From: Myxocyprinus asiaticus
Taxonomy: Eukaryota > Chordata > Actinopteri > Cypriniformes > Catostomidae
Length of the DNA: 64,000 nucleotides
Assembly: GCF_019703515.2 (NCBI RefSeq)
Contig: NC_059347.1
Coordinates: 22,497,501-22,561,500, forward strand
Direction: 5' to 3'
In this document: positions 39,461-51,361 of the stretch, in pieces
How positions within the stretch are numbered: position 1 is the first letter of the stretch
Layout of the letters: each line of letters begins with the position of its first letter
Notes under the pieces: model-generated
Database searches by the model: none
What the model saw: the letters and a program-made list of their open reading frames with translations, nothing else
Told to the model about the DNA's origin: nothing
Program-made: the position numbers and the translations under genes

Positions 39461-40735
39461 TTAGGAGACTCTGTTCAGGCAATTCTGAAGCCGCTTCTCC
39501 TCAAGTTTCTCTTCGAGACATTTAATAATGACAGGGTCGACTTTGGGATCAAACTTGTTTGCAAACCAGTGGCCATCGTCCAGAAGCCACCGGAGCTCTG
39601 TGGCACCATAGATGCAGACACTACGCCTGTGTGTGCCAGTGCATTGCGGATACAGACGTCCTTCCAGATAGTTCCATTTAACCAAACGTGTCTTACTCTC
39701 CAGGTCTGTAACATCAGGCTCAGATCTGAGGATCTCCCCAGGAACTCCAGGCACTCTGGACATCGTTGCCCAAAAGTGCTCATCGGGAGAATAGGTGTCA
39801 GCAGACCACTGCAGAAAGTCCTTTGCCAGTTGATTGGTCATAACATATCTCACAAAATCATGTGTCAGGACAAAGTAGGCACTCCCAACAAACATCTCAA
39901 TGCCATGTGGTGGTGGGTCTTTAGCTTTGGAGGTTTTAACAGGCATTTTCCGGTATTCATAAGATACTTCTTTTAGATCATATTGAAACTGGAACCGCTT
40001 CTTTTTCATTGCACTGGGCCGGCTTGATTCAAGCATGTTTGTTCCGTTCAGTTTCCTGAGCTCAGTCACGAGCTCATAATTGGACTTGAGTGGGAAGTCC
40101 TGGCCACACAAATTGATAACATACTTCCATTTGACCTCTGAGTTCAGCAGGTCTGAAAGGCAGTTGAGATCTGCATTGAGTCTTGAAATGTGTGCATACT
40201 GAACTGACTCAAGTTTAGAGGCTATGAATACATTGGGTAAACATTTCTCCAAGTTCTTCAATGCTTCGATAAAATGTTTAGAAGATTTTTGGTCGTAATG
40301 GATGCAGTAGATATTGTGCGGTGTGTATATGGCTCGCAAAATCCTTTCCACCATTGCGCTGTTTTTGTGCACCACTAAAGAGTACGCAAGTGGAAAGCTG
40401 CATTCCTCATCAGTTACACTGATCTCATTATAGCCCCTCTGTTCGGTGTACTTCTTGCAGTCGGCAGTGAAAGAAACAAGACTCTTATCGTCAGTTTCCA
40501 CAATGTGTTTGCGTCTTATCTCCAATGACTTGCCAATTTCCACTGGTTCCAGATTATAAATGTCTGTGCAGTTAATGCCATCCAGAGGGTGAGCATTGGA
40601 TGATCTATAGGGCTCAATATAGACATTGTCCATTGAAAACTTTATGTACACCAGCTTCAGCACAACAAATAATGACACGACGGACACATAGAACTTGCAT
40701 CTTAACCAATGTAAGACAGCACATCTTCTTTTCAT
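39461..40735 (-). CDS. gcnt4: GCNT4, beta-1,6-N-acetylglucosaminyltransferase (core 2 branching)
   Basis: Single coding exon of 424 codons. The start at 40735 is preferred over upstream in-frame codons because an acceptor (TTCCAACAG) ends two bases before it. The protein is a type II Golgi membrane protein with a short cytosolic tail, a membrane anchor at about residues 13-33, a stem, then a GT14 (Branch) domain. It transfers GlcNAc from UDP-GlcNAc in beta-1,6 linkage to the GalNAc of core 1 O-glycans. Conserved blocks are [60 protein letters not shown] with the likely catalytic Glu near 319, and the Cys ladder. NxT sites are at 55 and 230. The C-terminus is about 25 residues shorter than in human. 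The reading frame is intact. Confidence 0.95.
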   Translation of the reverse strand: MKRRCAVLHWLRCKFYVSVVSLFVVLKLVYIKFSMDNVYIEPYRSSNAHPLDGINCTDIYNLEPVEIGKSLEIRRKHIVETDDKSLVSFTADCKKYTEQRGYNEISVTDEECSFPLAYSLVVHKNSAMVERILRAIYTPHNIYCIHYDQKSSKHFIEALKNLEKCLPNVFIASKLESVQYAHISRLNADLNCLSDLLNSEVKWKYVINLCGQDFPLKSNYELVTELRKLNGTNMLESSRPSAMKKKRFQFQYDLKEVSYEYRKMPVKTSKAKDPPPHGIEMFVGSAYFVLTHDFVRYVMTNQLAKDFLQWSADTYSPDEHFWATMSRVPGVPGEILRSEPDVTDLESKTRLVKWNYLEGRLYPQCTGTHRRSVCIYGATELRWLLDDGHWFANKFDPKVDPVIIKCLEEKLEEKRLQNCLNRVS

Positions 40736-40880
40736 TCTGTTGGAAAAGTAAATAAAAATAAGTGTTAGGAACGTGGCTGCCACATGATACATAAGACTAT
40801 CCTTTGACAAAACTACACAGCATGATAACTTGATCCAGAAATGGTGCACTAAAGCCATGATAAACAGATATAATACAAAA

Positions 40881-40916
40881 TCAATCAGTCAGTCAGTCAG
40901 TCAGTCTGTCTGTCTG

Positions 40917-40970
<54 letters not shown>
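40881..40970. repeat. Compound microsatellite (AGTC)n(TGTC)n(TC)n
   Basis: Just upstream of the GCNT4 coding exon, inside its predicted first intron. Confidence 0.95.
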
Positions 40971-40972
<2 letters not shown>

Positions 40973-41507
40973 TCACTCTTCTCTCTCTCTATCTATACAT
41001 ACATATAGTATATTATGTGATAACGGAAGTGGGCTTGCACACCTTGCACACTCCCAGTCTTTTGTGCTGTGTCACTTGCCATCAAAGGTTTCTCAGCATT
41101 CCTATTTACGAACCTGTGTGACAAGAAAATATTTGAAATCATAAAAAAATCGAAATACTAGAAAGCAAACAAGTGGCCGTCGATGTCGTCCGTTTCGAGG
41201 TAAATTAGTTCATTAAATAGAAACATGGTGAGACTGTACGTACGTTTGCATTCAAGTTCTAAAACGCACCAGCTACAGTACGAAAATATATACAAGATAA
41301 ATTTAAGAACAGAAATTATCCTTTCGCAACTCTATTCTCATACTATATGGAGCACTATTAGAATTTAAGAAGCGAGTGTATTACAAGTAGCCTAAATAAG
41401 CAAAAACTTTGAATAAACATCAAATAGCGTTACATATTTGGCAACATACATGCGACTGAGATACATTTTCAGTTGACTGTATATGGAATGAGCACGCGAA
41501 CACTTAC

Positions 41508-41700
41508 TGCTGGTAAGATTGTGTAGAGTCTGATCGTCACTCAGCTCGGGATGAATAAGATTGGGGACAGCTCCCTTAAGTTTATGAGTCTGGCATATGA
41601 GGCGTGAATTAAAGAGAAGTCCTGTCCGCCCACAACTATGCCAAACGCACACACTCACACTTTACACACCGATACCAGTGCTTTGTCTTAAAACATAGTG
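41508..41700 (-). other. gcnt4: Possible untranslated first exon of GCNT4
   Basis: The coding exon of GCNT4 opens with an acceptor, so a 5' exon must exist. A consensus donor (GCA|GTAAGTG, exon end 41508) lies on the minus strand 770 bp upstream. A TATAAAAAT-like motif lies farther up near 41730. Transcript data are needed; the exon's 5' limit is a guess. Confidence 0.35.
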
Positions 41701-41810
41701 AGCTGTAATATACCTAAATATTTATTTATTTTTATAAATATAATTAGAATTAATGCATACTAACCCCAAACCAAACCCTAACCGTAAAAGAAAACTTTAT
41801 GCACAGTTGA

Positions 41811-41813
<3 letters not shown>

Positions 41814-41849
<36 letters not shown>
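41814..41849. repeat. (TC)n microsatellite
   Basis: About 18 TC dinucleotides followed by an A-rich run. Confidence 0.95.
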
Positions 41850-41850
<1 letters not shown>

Positions 41851-42089
41851 AAAAAAATAATAATAAAAAAAATAAAACTCATAATTACAGTATATTACCG
41901 TTCTGCAACTGTGTTTTTATTGGCAACATACATTCAAAATGCTTTACGAAATGTGATGCCCAAAGTACCTGGAATATCTACAACTTTCCTGTTTGTATTG
42001 CAGTAAACAGATGTGTAACTCCCAAAATACATACATTATTTTTGTTTTTATACAGTATTAAAAAAAAAAAAAACTTTATTCATAGTTTT

Positions 42090-42374
42090 GGTAACACTTT
42101 ACAATAAGGTTCCATTTGATAAAATTAGTTAACATCATTAGTAAACATGAACTAACAATAAACAATACTTTTATTAATAATAATCTTGGTTAAAGTTAAT
42201 TTCAACATATCAAAATCAAAAGATGTATTCGTTAACATTAGTTAATGCACTGTGAACTAACAATGAACAGTTGTATTTCAATAAACAAACATTAATAAAT
42301 GCTGCACAAATATTCAGTGATATCTAATGCATTTACTAATGTTAAGGAATGGAAACTTACTGTAAAGTGTTACC
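42090..42374. mobile_element. hAT-type MITE with 8-bp TSD
   Basis: 285 bp with terminal inverted repeats GGTAACACTTTACA / TGTAAAGTGTTACC. Flanks are ATAGTTTT (42082-42089) and ATAATTTT (42375-42382), an 8-bp duplication with one mismatch. The interior is rich in GTTAACATTAGTTAATGC words. A relative is fragmented at 30605-30835. Confidence 0.85.
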
Positions 42375-42764
42375 ATAATTTTTATATATGAGGATGGGAG
42401 ATTTTGTCAGAAACTTCTGAGGACAATTCTATCCCTAAAGTATAGCTAAGTGAACACAAATGCGCGCACACTCTTGGTTCAGCTGACTCAGAATACACCT
42501 ATAATGCCTCAATGATGCTCCAAAATATCATCAAGGCAGGCAGCTCATTAGGTTTTGAGACACAGCCCACAATACTGCAACCCTACACTGTATTTCAATA
42601 CTATATTATAACTAACATGGTGCTATAGTAACAGCAATACACTTTACTTGTAGATAAGAGGCAATGTAATTAAGGAAATTCTGTTATTATTGGAATATGC
42701 AGTATTAAAAGACAGCAAAGGGTCTAGAGGTAAATTTCATTTTTATTTTCAGACTTTAAATATA

Positions 42765-43149
42765 TACCACCCCTGGAGTTCGCTAGTTTGAATCCCAGGG
42801 CGTGCTGAGTGACTCCAGCCAGGTCTCCTAAGCAACTAAATTGGCCTGGTTGCTAGGGAGGTTAGAGTCACATGGGGTAACCTCCTCGTGGTCACTATAA
42901 TGTGGTGTGTTCTTGGTGGGGCGCGTGGTGAGTTGAGCGTGGTTGCCACAGTGGATGGCGTGAAGCCATGTCTCTGTGGCAACGCACTCAACAAGCCATG
43001 TGATAAGATGCGCGGGTTGACGGTCTCAAACGCGGAGGCAACTGGGATTCGTCCTCCACCACCCGGATTGAGGTGAATCACTACGCGACCACGAGGACTT
43101 AAAAGCACACTGGGAATTGGGCATTCCAAATTGGAAGAAAAGAGGAAAA
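42765..43149 (+). mobile_element. tRNA-derived cyprinid SINE, copy 3 (5' truncated)
   Basis: It starts within the tRNA-like part (CCTGGAGTTCGCTAGTTTGA, B-box region), lacks the A box, and runs through the body to GGGCATTCCAAATTGG. Orientation plus. Same family as the copies at 21658 and 30972. Confidence 0.8.
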
Positions 43150-43465
43150 AAGTCAAAAAAAGACTTTATATATATGTATATATATATATATTGTCATATC
43201 AGGGAAAATGATCTGTGTATAAACAAGTTTCACACATATTAACATTTTCAAACTATGGGAAAACATATCATATTTCTAAACATTTTAACATATAAACATT
43301 TAATAACACATTAACTGTTTTCTTTTGATGGCATAACAGGAGCACTGTCAGCATTGACCTGTGTACAAACAATCTGTGTACAGGCAAGCTTCACACATAT
43401 TCATATTTTAAAAGTTACAATGGGAAAACCTCCAATATTTATAAAAACTGTAACATATAAACATT

Positions 43466-43596
43466 TTAAAACACAGAAACCGTTTCAAAGGTCCACTCTT
43501 TGCTCTGTGTGAAGAAATCCCAGTATCTGTCCATCAGATGGCTAGGACAAAACTCCTCATCGCTGATCAAGAAAATTGTCTCATTTCTGGATGGCT
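43466..43596 (-). pseudogene. ankrd31: ANKRD31 last exon
   Basis: Joined in phase 1 to the exon ending at 44002, it reads EPSRNETIFLISDEEFCPSH, then LMDRYWDFFTQSKEWTFETV and a TAA stop at 43468-43466. The exon itself is intact and well preserved. Confidence 0.65.
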
Positions 43597-44001
43597 CTGT
43601 TGTGCAAAATAAAATAAAAATAATAATAATTTTAAAAACAATAATTAAAAAATATTACCAAACATATCCAAAGGGACTGGGAAAAAAACTTACATTAACC
43701 TTTCTGTTTCACTTGAATATCTGATAAAACTGAAACATTCCCCAATGTTTCAAGTTTCAAGTATTTCAAGTTAAGTAAACATACACTTAAACTTCCCAAA
43801 CCAATAGAACTTTGATTAAAGAATACAGTAAGATCATTGACGCTTAGATCAGTGACAAGGGTAATAGACTAGCTACTTTTACTTTGGGCAGTGAAACTGA
43901 AAAGCTGATTATAAATATGTTTACTGAAAGATTTTTTATACAAGAAGTATAAGAATCTGTCATATGGTCTAAAGAAATGTCAAGTGTCAGAGCTGACTGA
44001 C

Positions 44002-44128
44002 CTTTCAGAGCAGGTCCTGCTGTACTGACACTGAATGTATGACACTGTGGCTGTACTGAGGATGTTTTCTCTGTATTTGATTAAGTACAGACAGCATATT
44101 CCCACAGTGCCCTTGACTGATACATCAC
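44002..44128 (-). pseudogene. ankrd31: ANKRD31 penultimate exon with in-frame stop
   Basis: Acceptor CCCTACAG then VMYQSRALWEYAVCT, a TAA stop (44083-44081), then SNTEKTSSVQPQCHTFSVST and AGPALK to the donor AAAG|GTCAGT. Phase joins correctly both to 46905 and to 43596. Confidence 0.65.
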
Positions 44129-44379
44129 CTGTAGGGATAAGATTAAAAGACAGTGATGGATTCAAAGTCACTACTAAATCACAAACGTGACAACAAAACT
44201 ACATCTCAAAAGGTGTTTACTTCAACTGATGTTAATGTCAAAACTTGAAAGTTTATAAAACTAATTTCTGTCTCTTATTTAGAGCTTGAAAACTAATTCT
44301 AAACACTGTTTCAACTCTAAGGCAACTGATTAGCACTGTTTCTTAGTATAAGTGGCTGTTTAGGACCTCCAAGCCACCA

Positions 44380-45668
44380 GAAGGCCCCTGGGCAATTGGA
44401 ACTCAAGGGGGACATGCACTTGACATTATCTAACACCCCGTTTCCACCTGGTATTAAGATGCATCTCGGGTGATCCGATCACATGTGGTCAGGTGAGACA
44501 CATATCTGTTTACACATGATCGCTTAAATGCGTCTCCTGTGGTCACTTGTGTTCAGATTTGGAGGGAGGGACTCTGTTTCATAACAACATACATCAGTCA
44601 CTATGTCAGTGTGTTCCTGCATGATAATAAACCGCAACAAAGTCAGAAAAGACAAAAAAGCATGAAAAAAACGGTACGCTATTTCTCCCAGATGCAGCTG
44701 AAATTTAATCTAAGCACAAATGAAACATTTCAAGCAGAATTGTCCGTTATTTTAGTGGATTGCCTGTATTAACCTGAGTTGCAGATGTTCATGCTTCTCA
44801 TAAGCATCCCTGCATTTTGGTTTCAGATACACTGAAGAAGAGTCGTGAAGTTCTCGTGTTTGTGTTTGTATCCGCTTTTTTAAAATTTTCCGATTGGACT
44901 GTTATTTACTTTTAAACCGCTCGTAACCGGCAAAGTTTAAACTCTTGTTGTAGCGAAGCGGTTGTTTGACAGGTGAGGGGTGGCGCTTTGCTGCTGCCAG
45001 GATGCATACTGATGTTGCGCCGCTTCACTTGACAGCGCGGGAAGGATCATGGAAGATCCATCGAGAACAGATAGGCTACTAATAGCTGAATGGATGAACG
45101 TACAAGATCATCACAAGTTTAATACTGACTGCAGTCTCACAATCTCAATCAATTAATCTCTGAAATCCTCTTCCCTAGCAGTGCAGAATGATAATAGCAA
45201 AATTATTTTTTGTCACAAAATAACAGAATACTTAATGTAAATGAATACAGATGCAACAGCACGACACGGTACGAAAATAATGGGACTTTACAGCTCTCAA
45301 AAGATTAAACTAAACGAAACAAACTGCACAGAGTGCCTTCAGTGTTGTATAATGCGATAAAACCCTCTTAAAGAGACAGTAACCATTTTGCCTTCGTCCT
45401 GAACATTTACAATCCAAGTAAAAGAAAAGTACAAATGTGTTATTTTTAGTCTTTTATTTCACTCTTATCAATGTAAAATGGCACGTTTTTGAATGGCATG
45501 TAAAAATGTAAAAACAATCACTCAACCTTAATTGTTTCACTGGATCTGTTGCTATTTTAATTATCTAAAATACAAAGCACTGACCATTTAAAGTGTGAGC
45601 CTGTACATCTTGAAAGAGTTATACACATTTACAGTTCTATAGTGTTATTATGTGCCTAGATAGTCTTT
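44380..45668. other. Stretch inside the ANKRD31 span without exons
   Basis: Part of a large intron between 44128 and 46905. One repeat end is seen (CCCGTTTCCACCTGGTATTA at 44437) with GATCCGATCACATG words. Otherwise nothing is recognised. Confidence 0.4.
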
Positions 45669-46243
45669 AAAATAAACTTAGTTTACCCACAAATGAAATT
45701 TCTCTCATCATTTACTCACCCTCATGCCGTCCCAGATGTGTATGACTTTCTGTCTTCTGCTCAACACAAATGAAGCTTTTTAGAAGAATTTCTCAGTTCT
45801 GTTGGTCCTTTCAATGCAAGTGAATGGTGATCAGAACTCGGAAGGTACAAAAATCACATAAATGCAGCATAAAAGTAATCCATACAACTCCAGTGGTTTA
45901 ATCTATGTCTTCAGAAGTGATATGATAGGTGTGGGTGAGAAACAGATCAATATTTTTTTTTTTTACTATAAATTCTCCTCCCTGCCCAGTAGGGGGCGAT
46001 ATGCTTATGTAAATCACCAAAAACAGAAGAAGAACTCTTAAGAGAGAAGAGTGCTTATGAAAGTGAAAGTGGAGATTTATAGTAAAAAATGACTTAATTA
46101 TTGATCTGTTTCTCACCACTTCTCATTTACTTGCATTGAATGGACCAACAGTTCTTCTAAACATCTTCATTCATGTTCTGCAAAAGAAAGTCATACACAT
46201 CTGGGATGGCATGAGGGTGAGGAAATGATAAAATATCCCTTTA
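45669..46243. mobile_element. Fold-back MITE
   Basis: Inverted halves: CATTTACTCACCCTCATGCC near 45710 against GGCATGAGGGTGAGGAAATG near 46207, with ends AGTTTACCC/AAATATCCCTTTAA. Same family as 28014-28661. It lies in an ANKRD31 intron. Confidence 0.6.
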
Positions 46244-46904
46244 ACATTCACTTATTTTTACAACACATACAATGATGTCTTATGACAAAGTGAAAATCTT
46301 GGTGAATGCTGTATGTGGTATAATGACATGGAGAGCTTAAATAATTTTCAAGTAATTACATATATTGCATATTTTTGCTGTGATCTTGTTTTATTGTTAT
46401 CATCTTCACCTCCAACCCCCCTTGGACATGACATCCCGGGCTGAATATGAATCCCACTCTGGCCCTGGTACCTAGTAATTACTGTAGTTGTTGTAATTAT
46501 ATAGTACGTAAATGTAGAGCAGTATTGTAAAATAAAGTGCTACCTGACTTTTAGTCACTTTGAAGCTGCACATTTCTGTCTTAACACCTATAAACACCCC
46601 CTCAGATTTCTTAGAATATTTTTCTAAGACCATTCTTCAGAAAATGTGTAGGCTTTATTTAGCACTATATCTCTATTTATAGATCTCTGTATGTCCAGAA
46701 ATGACTAGGAACTGAAATGTCCTTTATGTGTCGTAGGTCAATTAAGGGGATGTGTTGCTTGGGTATATCTTGCATACTAAATGGGGAGGGGAAAACACAA
46801 GAGCTTGAATAAACCTATCAACAACCAGTAGTCTTGTCTTCTGACTACTTTCCAATTAGAATTAGAATTAACAGTAAATGATAATAACCATTCAGTTGTC
46901 ATAC

Positions 46905-47621
46905 CTTTTCCCACGCAAAATCTGAGATGACAGGAATATTGTTCCCTAGGACTGATTCAACCCAATTTTCTGGAAAGAGAAGACCCTGCCATTGGCATCT
47001 CTGATAGATCCATTTTGCAAAAGAGAGGCCTTGTGGCTAGAACCCCAAGTTTCGAACAGAGACATAAAATGTTCGTAAAAATACCAATATAACTTTGTAA
47101 AGGTCTAATGGTAAAATTCCAATAATGAACTGTCTTGATCAACACCTGTTAAAGGATTTATGAAGTACCTTAATTGCCATTTCTAAATTATTGTCCCCAT
47201 TTTGAATGATTCTATCTCTAATAAGGCAGATCAACTTCAATTTGCCATTAAAATCGATCCCTGTTTCAGCTGACTGTGATAAACACTGATCTGTTGAGGA
47301 TAACTGTAAAACAAAGTGAATAACATCAACTGTCTCTTCCAAACCATCTGTATTGTTATCCATCAAATAAGATGAAGTTACCTCAGAGGGTCTGAGGACA
47401 ACAGGTTCAGTTCAATGTGACTCTTGGTGTGGTGTATTTTTACTATAGTAACTATGGACATTTACATTATCTGTCCTTTCAGAGATGACGCTGCAATACT
47501 GTGACACATCCAGCTCAACAAACACAGGAGAGGAAATGTTGTTTAAGTGATGCTGGTCAAGGGAAGATTGACTCTGGATGAGTAACCGATCTCTTGGCAT
47601 GACCTTTTGCTTCAGGTCACT
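46905..47621 (-). pseudogene. ankrd31: ANKRD31 RAMA-like domain, two exons, with stop and frameshift
   Basis: The exon 47621-47169 is one frame interrupted by TGA at 47414-47412. It ends in KLKLICLIRDRIIQNGDNNL...MAIK. The next exon, 47029-46905, continues ASLLQNGSIRDANGRV, then the family's W-containing segment (FPENWVESVLGNNIPVISDF) appears in a different frame, so a frameshift lies near 46970-46985. The pattern (LI-x-ILxxGDN-LE, then ASLLxDGSI, then SPExW) is that of RAMA domains, which I recall in ANKRD31. Confidence 0.75.
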
Positions 47622-47908
47622 CTGTGTCTAAAGGTTGCATCATGACAATTTAGAAGATCAGTTAGAGTTATTTACTGAGATATTTGCATGTTACTCACTT
47701 CCAAATTGCTTTCTTCACACCAGCTGGAGCACTTTGACCTACAATCACTACCACTCTCAGGTCTCCCTGTGGTATCCACACATTGGACTCAAGAAACACA
47801 AACACATGCTTAATCGCAATAAACATGCATTAAGACAGCAATTAAGTAACAGTAGGCCATCTTTGCTCTTCTTTTTGGTCTATGGTTCTTTTATGAAAAG
47901 GCTTTTAC

Positions 47909-48086
47909 CTGGCTGCATGTGCTCTGCAGCCAAAAGCTGAGATCCCTGTTTGGAAGTGTCAGTTGTCTGACCAGGTTTACGAAAAGGTCCTTTAAATGTC
48001 AAAAGCAGCTCTTTGATGCTTTCATGTGCTGCAAGGTCTACTGCAATTTGTCCCAGCATACTCTTGTCGTGAACGCTTGAGCCGAA
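47909..48086 (-). pseudogene. ankrd31: ANKRD31 last ankyrin repeat exon
   Basis: After the acceptor AGATTTCAG, the frame reads [20 protein letters not shown], then [15 protein letters not shown] and a polar tail to the donor CCAG|GTAAAA. It is the terminal ankyrin repeat of the second block. The phase does not match the exon at 47621, another sign of decay. Confidence 0.65.
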
Positions 48087-48449
48087 CTGAAATCTTTAAC
48101 TGCTTTTGCCACTTCATTCACATTTGAGTATAGACTGAGATTAAGAGTGAGATGGTGAAATAGTGGTAGTTGTTAACTGGGGATTAGGTTGAAAACTACA
48201 CCAGAGTAATACAGTCCTATCACATTTGTTTTCAATGAATATTTGTATATTAGAGGTTTAAATTAAAACGATACCATCAATGAAAAATTACATGATGGCT
48301 GTAACAAGTTAATTAGCAGATTTCTCAGACATCTTTTTTTTATAGTGAACTACACTTATTACATGGTCAATCACCCTGGAGCAACCTGGGGTTAAGTGCC
48401 TTGTTAAGGGCACAAAGGCTTACTTCAGTATCTACCAGTCCTGAGTTTT

Positions 48450-48915
48450 CAAGGAATAGTTATTTCAAAAATGATTCAACCTCATGTCATTCCAAATCAA
48501 TGACTTTATTTCGTGGAACACAAAAGGAGGAAAACTCCTTGCATATCTGTCATATTTCGATTGCACTTCCGCATCACTATAACATGCACGAATTAGTGCC
48601 ATTCGGCATTACTTCAATCAAATGCAGTGCAATGCATCTTCATACTGCATTTATGAATATGTGTGAACATTTAAGATTTGACAACTTTGCAGTGGGGAAG
48701 ATTTTCAACAAATTTGGGGTACTTTTATAGGTTTATTGTTTGTTTTGTTTTGTATTTTGTCATTTTTGGAGCTTGACAGCTTGTGGTCACTGCATACTTT
48801 CATATGGAAAAGAGCAATATCAGCATTTTGCTAAACTTCTTTATTATGCTCCAAAGAAGAAAGTCATATGAGTTTGTAACGACATCAAGTAAATGATGAC
48901 TGAATTTTCATTTTT
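48450..48915. mobile_element. Degraded fold-back MITE
   Basis: The left half (AATAGTTATTTCAAAAATGA, CCTCATGTCATTCCAAATC) and the right half (GAAGAAAGTCATATGAG, GACTGAATTTTCATTTTTAA) are inverted relatives of the CTCATGTCGTTCC family, with unrelated sequence between. Confidence 0.5.
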
Positions 48916-48989
48916 AACCCTTCAACAACTTTGATACACGACCCCAGGACGCGAGGGATTCTAATGTTTAAAACTGTAGTTGATCATTA

Positions 48990-49150
48990 TGTAATGATGC
49001 AACCTCATATGAGTTTGATGAAACAGCATCATGGAGGGGGGTCCATCCACCTAGCCCTCTGTTGGTGACATCAGCGCCTACTTCCAAGAGCTGCTCCACA
49101 ACATCTACAAAACCTCGAGCACTGGCATCATGAAGGGCAATAAACCATAT
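48990..49150 (-). pseudogene. ankrd31: ANKRD31 second ankyrin-block exon
   Basis: Encodes [27 protein letters not shown] and [15 protein letters not shown], a clear ankyrin repeat pair. The acceptor side is damaged (the phase does not fit a normal junction) and the donor is weak (GAG|GTTGCA). Confidence 0.75.
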
Positions 49151-50089
49151 CTGAATAATTATAGTGTATAAAGTTCTGAAAATGATTATTAGAATAATGA
49201 TAATGAAATAACTTCAGGGAATTACCTGTATTCAGTGTATGCTCTTTGACTTTTAGAGCTGTGTGCTGACCATTGTGTTTTAAACTTGCTGTATCTTCAC
49301 TGTAAAAAATGTCTGTAATTTTAACAGTAAAAGACTGTAAAAATGCTACAGAAATATACCCTTAAATGATTAACGAATATTAACTGTAAAATATACAGTA
49401 AAATTGTTTTTATATATTTGAAAAGACAATACAGTAGTTTTTACAATAAAATGTTGTAAACATTACATTTTTTAGATGTAAAAAGTATGATTTTCCTGTA
49501 TAATTAATGGTAAAAAATGTACATTATGTTTAACAAGAGAGTACATGTACTTTTTAGAGTATAATAAACAATAATCGGGCGTTCCCACAATTCCCTGCAT
49601 GACCCATCATATTTCATTATATTTTATGGGAATAGTTATGTTTCTTCTTATTTTCAATATCAGTTATGTGCATTGGGGTGTACTATTTTATATTTGATGT
49701 ACTTTAGTTAATGTTTATTGCATTATTTAAATTTCACATGTGTTAAATTTCTGATGGTGTTAAGTGTTTGTGTGAGTGACACTGAGCACTGTCTCTACAT
49801 GTTTATTGGTCATTGCTCCTGGAAGAGCCACTATTTTTGAACTTCATGTCATCATGTGCTCTTCTATAATTTTTATGGTGATTAACAATACCTTATAAAG
49901 TAAAAAGCAGATTTTTACAGTTTCATAAGGTTAATATCAAGTTTATGAAGTTTTCTTTTACTGTAAATTTAATATATATATTATATGTATATGTAATATA
50001 TATTACAGTGTTCAGTGTTATTCAGTGAAGGGAGTGCACACAAGTTGTTCAGTACCAACTGCCTCAAAACACTCATATAGGCTATTGTG

Positions 50090-51361
50090 TCTTGTGTACT
50101 ATCTGTGTTCTCTGCTCTCTTTTTATTATATCTCTCTTCCAAACTTGAAACTTTATTCTGCATTGTTGTGATGGCCACATCTTGTATGTCAGTGGCCTCT
50201 GACTGACACAACTGTTCCACAAAAGTGCAGTCTGAATTAGGTCAATCTTTTGATGTATTATCTTCGACAACAATACAGTCAGCCCTGGTAGAATTTTCAA
50301 GATGTGCAACAACTACTTTGGCACGGGACAAAGTGGGTAAAACAGCACAGGTATTGGCATCATTAACAACACAAAGATGATCCTCTAGAACGTTAGGTCC
50401 ACCACTAAGACCCAGCTTTTTGCATTCCACGCTATGATTTTCAACACAAACTCCCGCTTACTTGAGTTTGAGTAGTGCTACATGGTATCTCTGACACCCT
50501 CTGCTGGTTTTGTTTGATGGCCATGTCTGAGTTTTTATTCTGATTTAAAGACTTCAATAGCGACTTTGTGTCAGGAGACATCACTTCTTGAAGATTGGCA
50601 TGTTTCAAGCCATTCCTTGAATTATGTGTGTTTATACAGGTTTCTAATCATCCAGATATATTTTCCACAGGGATGGACTCAATGGAAAAGCAGGTTCGCT
50701 GCAGTTGCTGGACATCATGATATAATGACTGGGGCGTAAACAGTTCTTTTGACAGTAATTGAGTAACTGTTATTTGTTTTTTGTCTGTGTCTAATTCCTC
50801 TGGTTCATCTTCTTCTGAAGACTCTGAACTGCAGGTTAGTCCATGATTATGGATTATGCCCACAAGCAGAAATGGTGAGTCTAGGTTGCTTGAATCAAAC
50901 AATTCCTCCCCATGTAATGGTGATTCTGAAATCACTCCAGATGGGTGTACATTCTTGTCTCCCTTGAATGCTTCATGTAATTATGTATTAATCAGTTCAT
51001 TTAGATGAGGTGACGGTAAAGAAATGTTACAAGCAATGTTTCAGATGGGATCTTTTGGGGAAACAGCAAGAGACTGTTTGCTTTCGTCTTCATTTAGTTG
51101 AAGTGAGGGGTCATCTAGATGTGTTTTATTTTCAGTGTCAGCAACAGAGAAATTATTATGATCAAAGTTGAGCAAGTACTTCAAAAAATCCCTTTCTGTT
51201 TGAGTGTTATGTTTTGTTCTTCTGATCTTATTCTTTGCTGTGGCAGAATCATTATCATCCCTAATATCAGCCCCATTATGGTCTTGACAACCTTCCAGTA
51301 ACCTCTTTCCTACTGACATGGCTTTAACAGAGAAAACTTGACATAAATCTTTGCTCAAGGT
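50090..51361 (-). pseudogene. ankrd31: ANKRD31 long central exon with stops and a frameshift
   Basis: From the acceptor at 51362, one frame runs through SVGKRLLEGCQDHNGADIRD and SPLHGEELFDSSNLDSPFLL but is cut by TGA at 51043, TAA at 50983, TGA at 50650 and TGA at 50443. Meaningful sequence then continues in another frame (VECKKLGLSGGPNVLEDHLC) until TGA at 50244, and past it (SEATDIQDVAITTMQNKVSS). The composition is that of a disordered meiotic protein. The 3' limit is uncertain. Confidence 0.7.

Noticed and set aside
39395..39976. 193-codon plus-strand open frame over GCNT4
   Set aside because: Antisense to a clearly conserved glycosyltransferase; no domain.
40736..40858. Extended N-terminus of GCNT4 starting at 40858
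   Set aside because: A splice acceptor lies directly upstream of the Met at 40735, and the extension has no family similarity.
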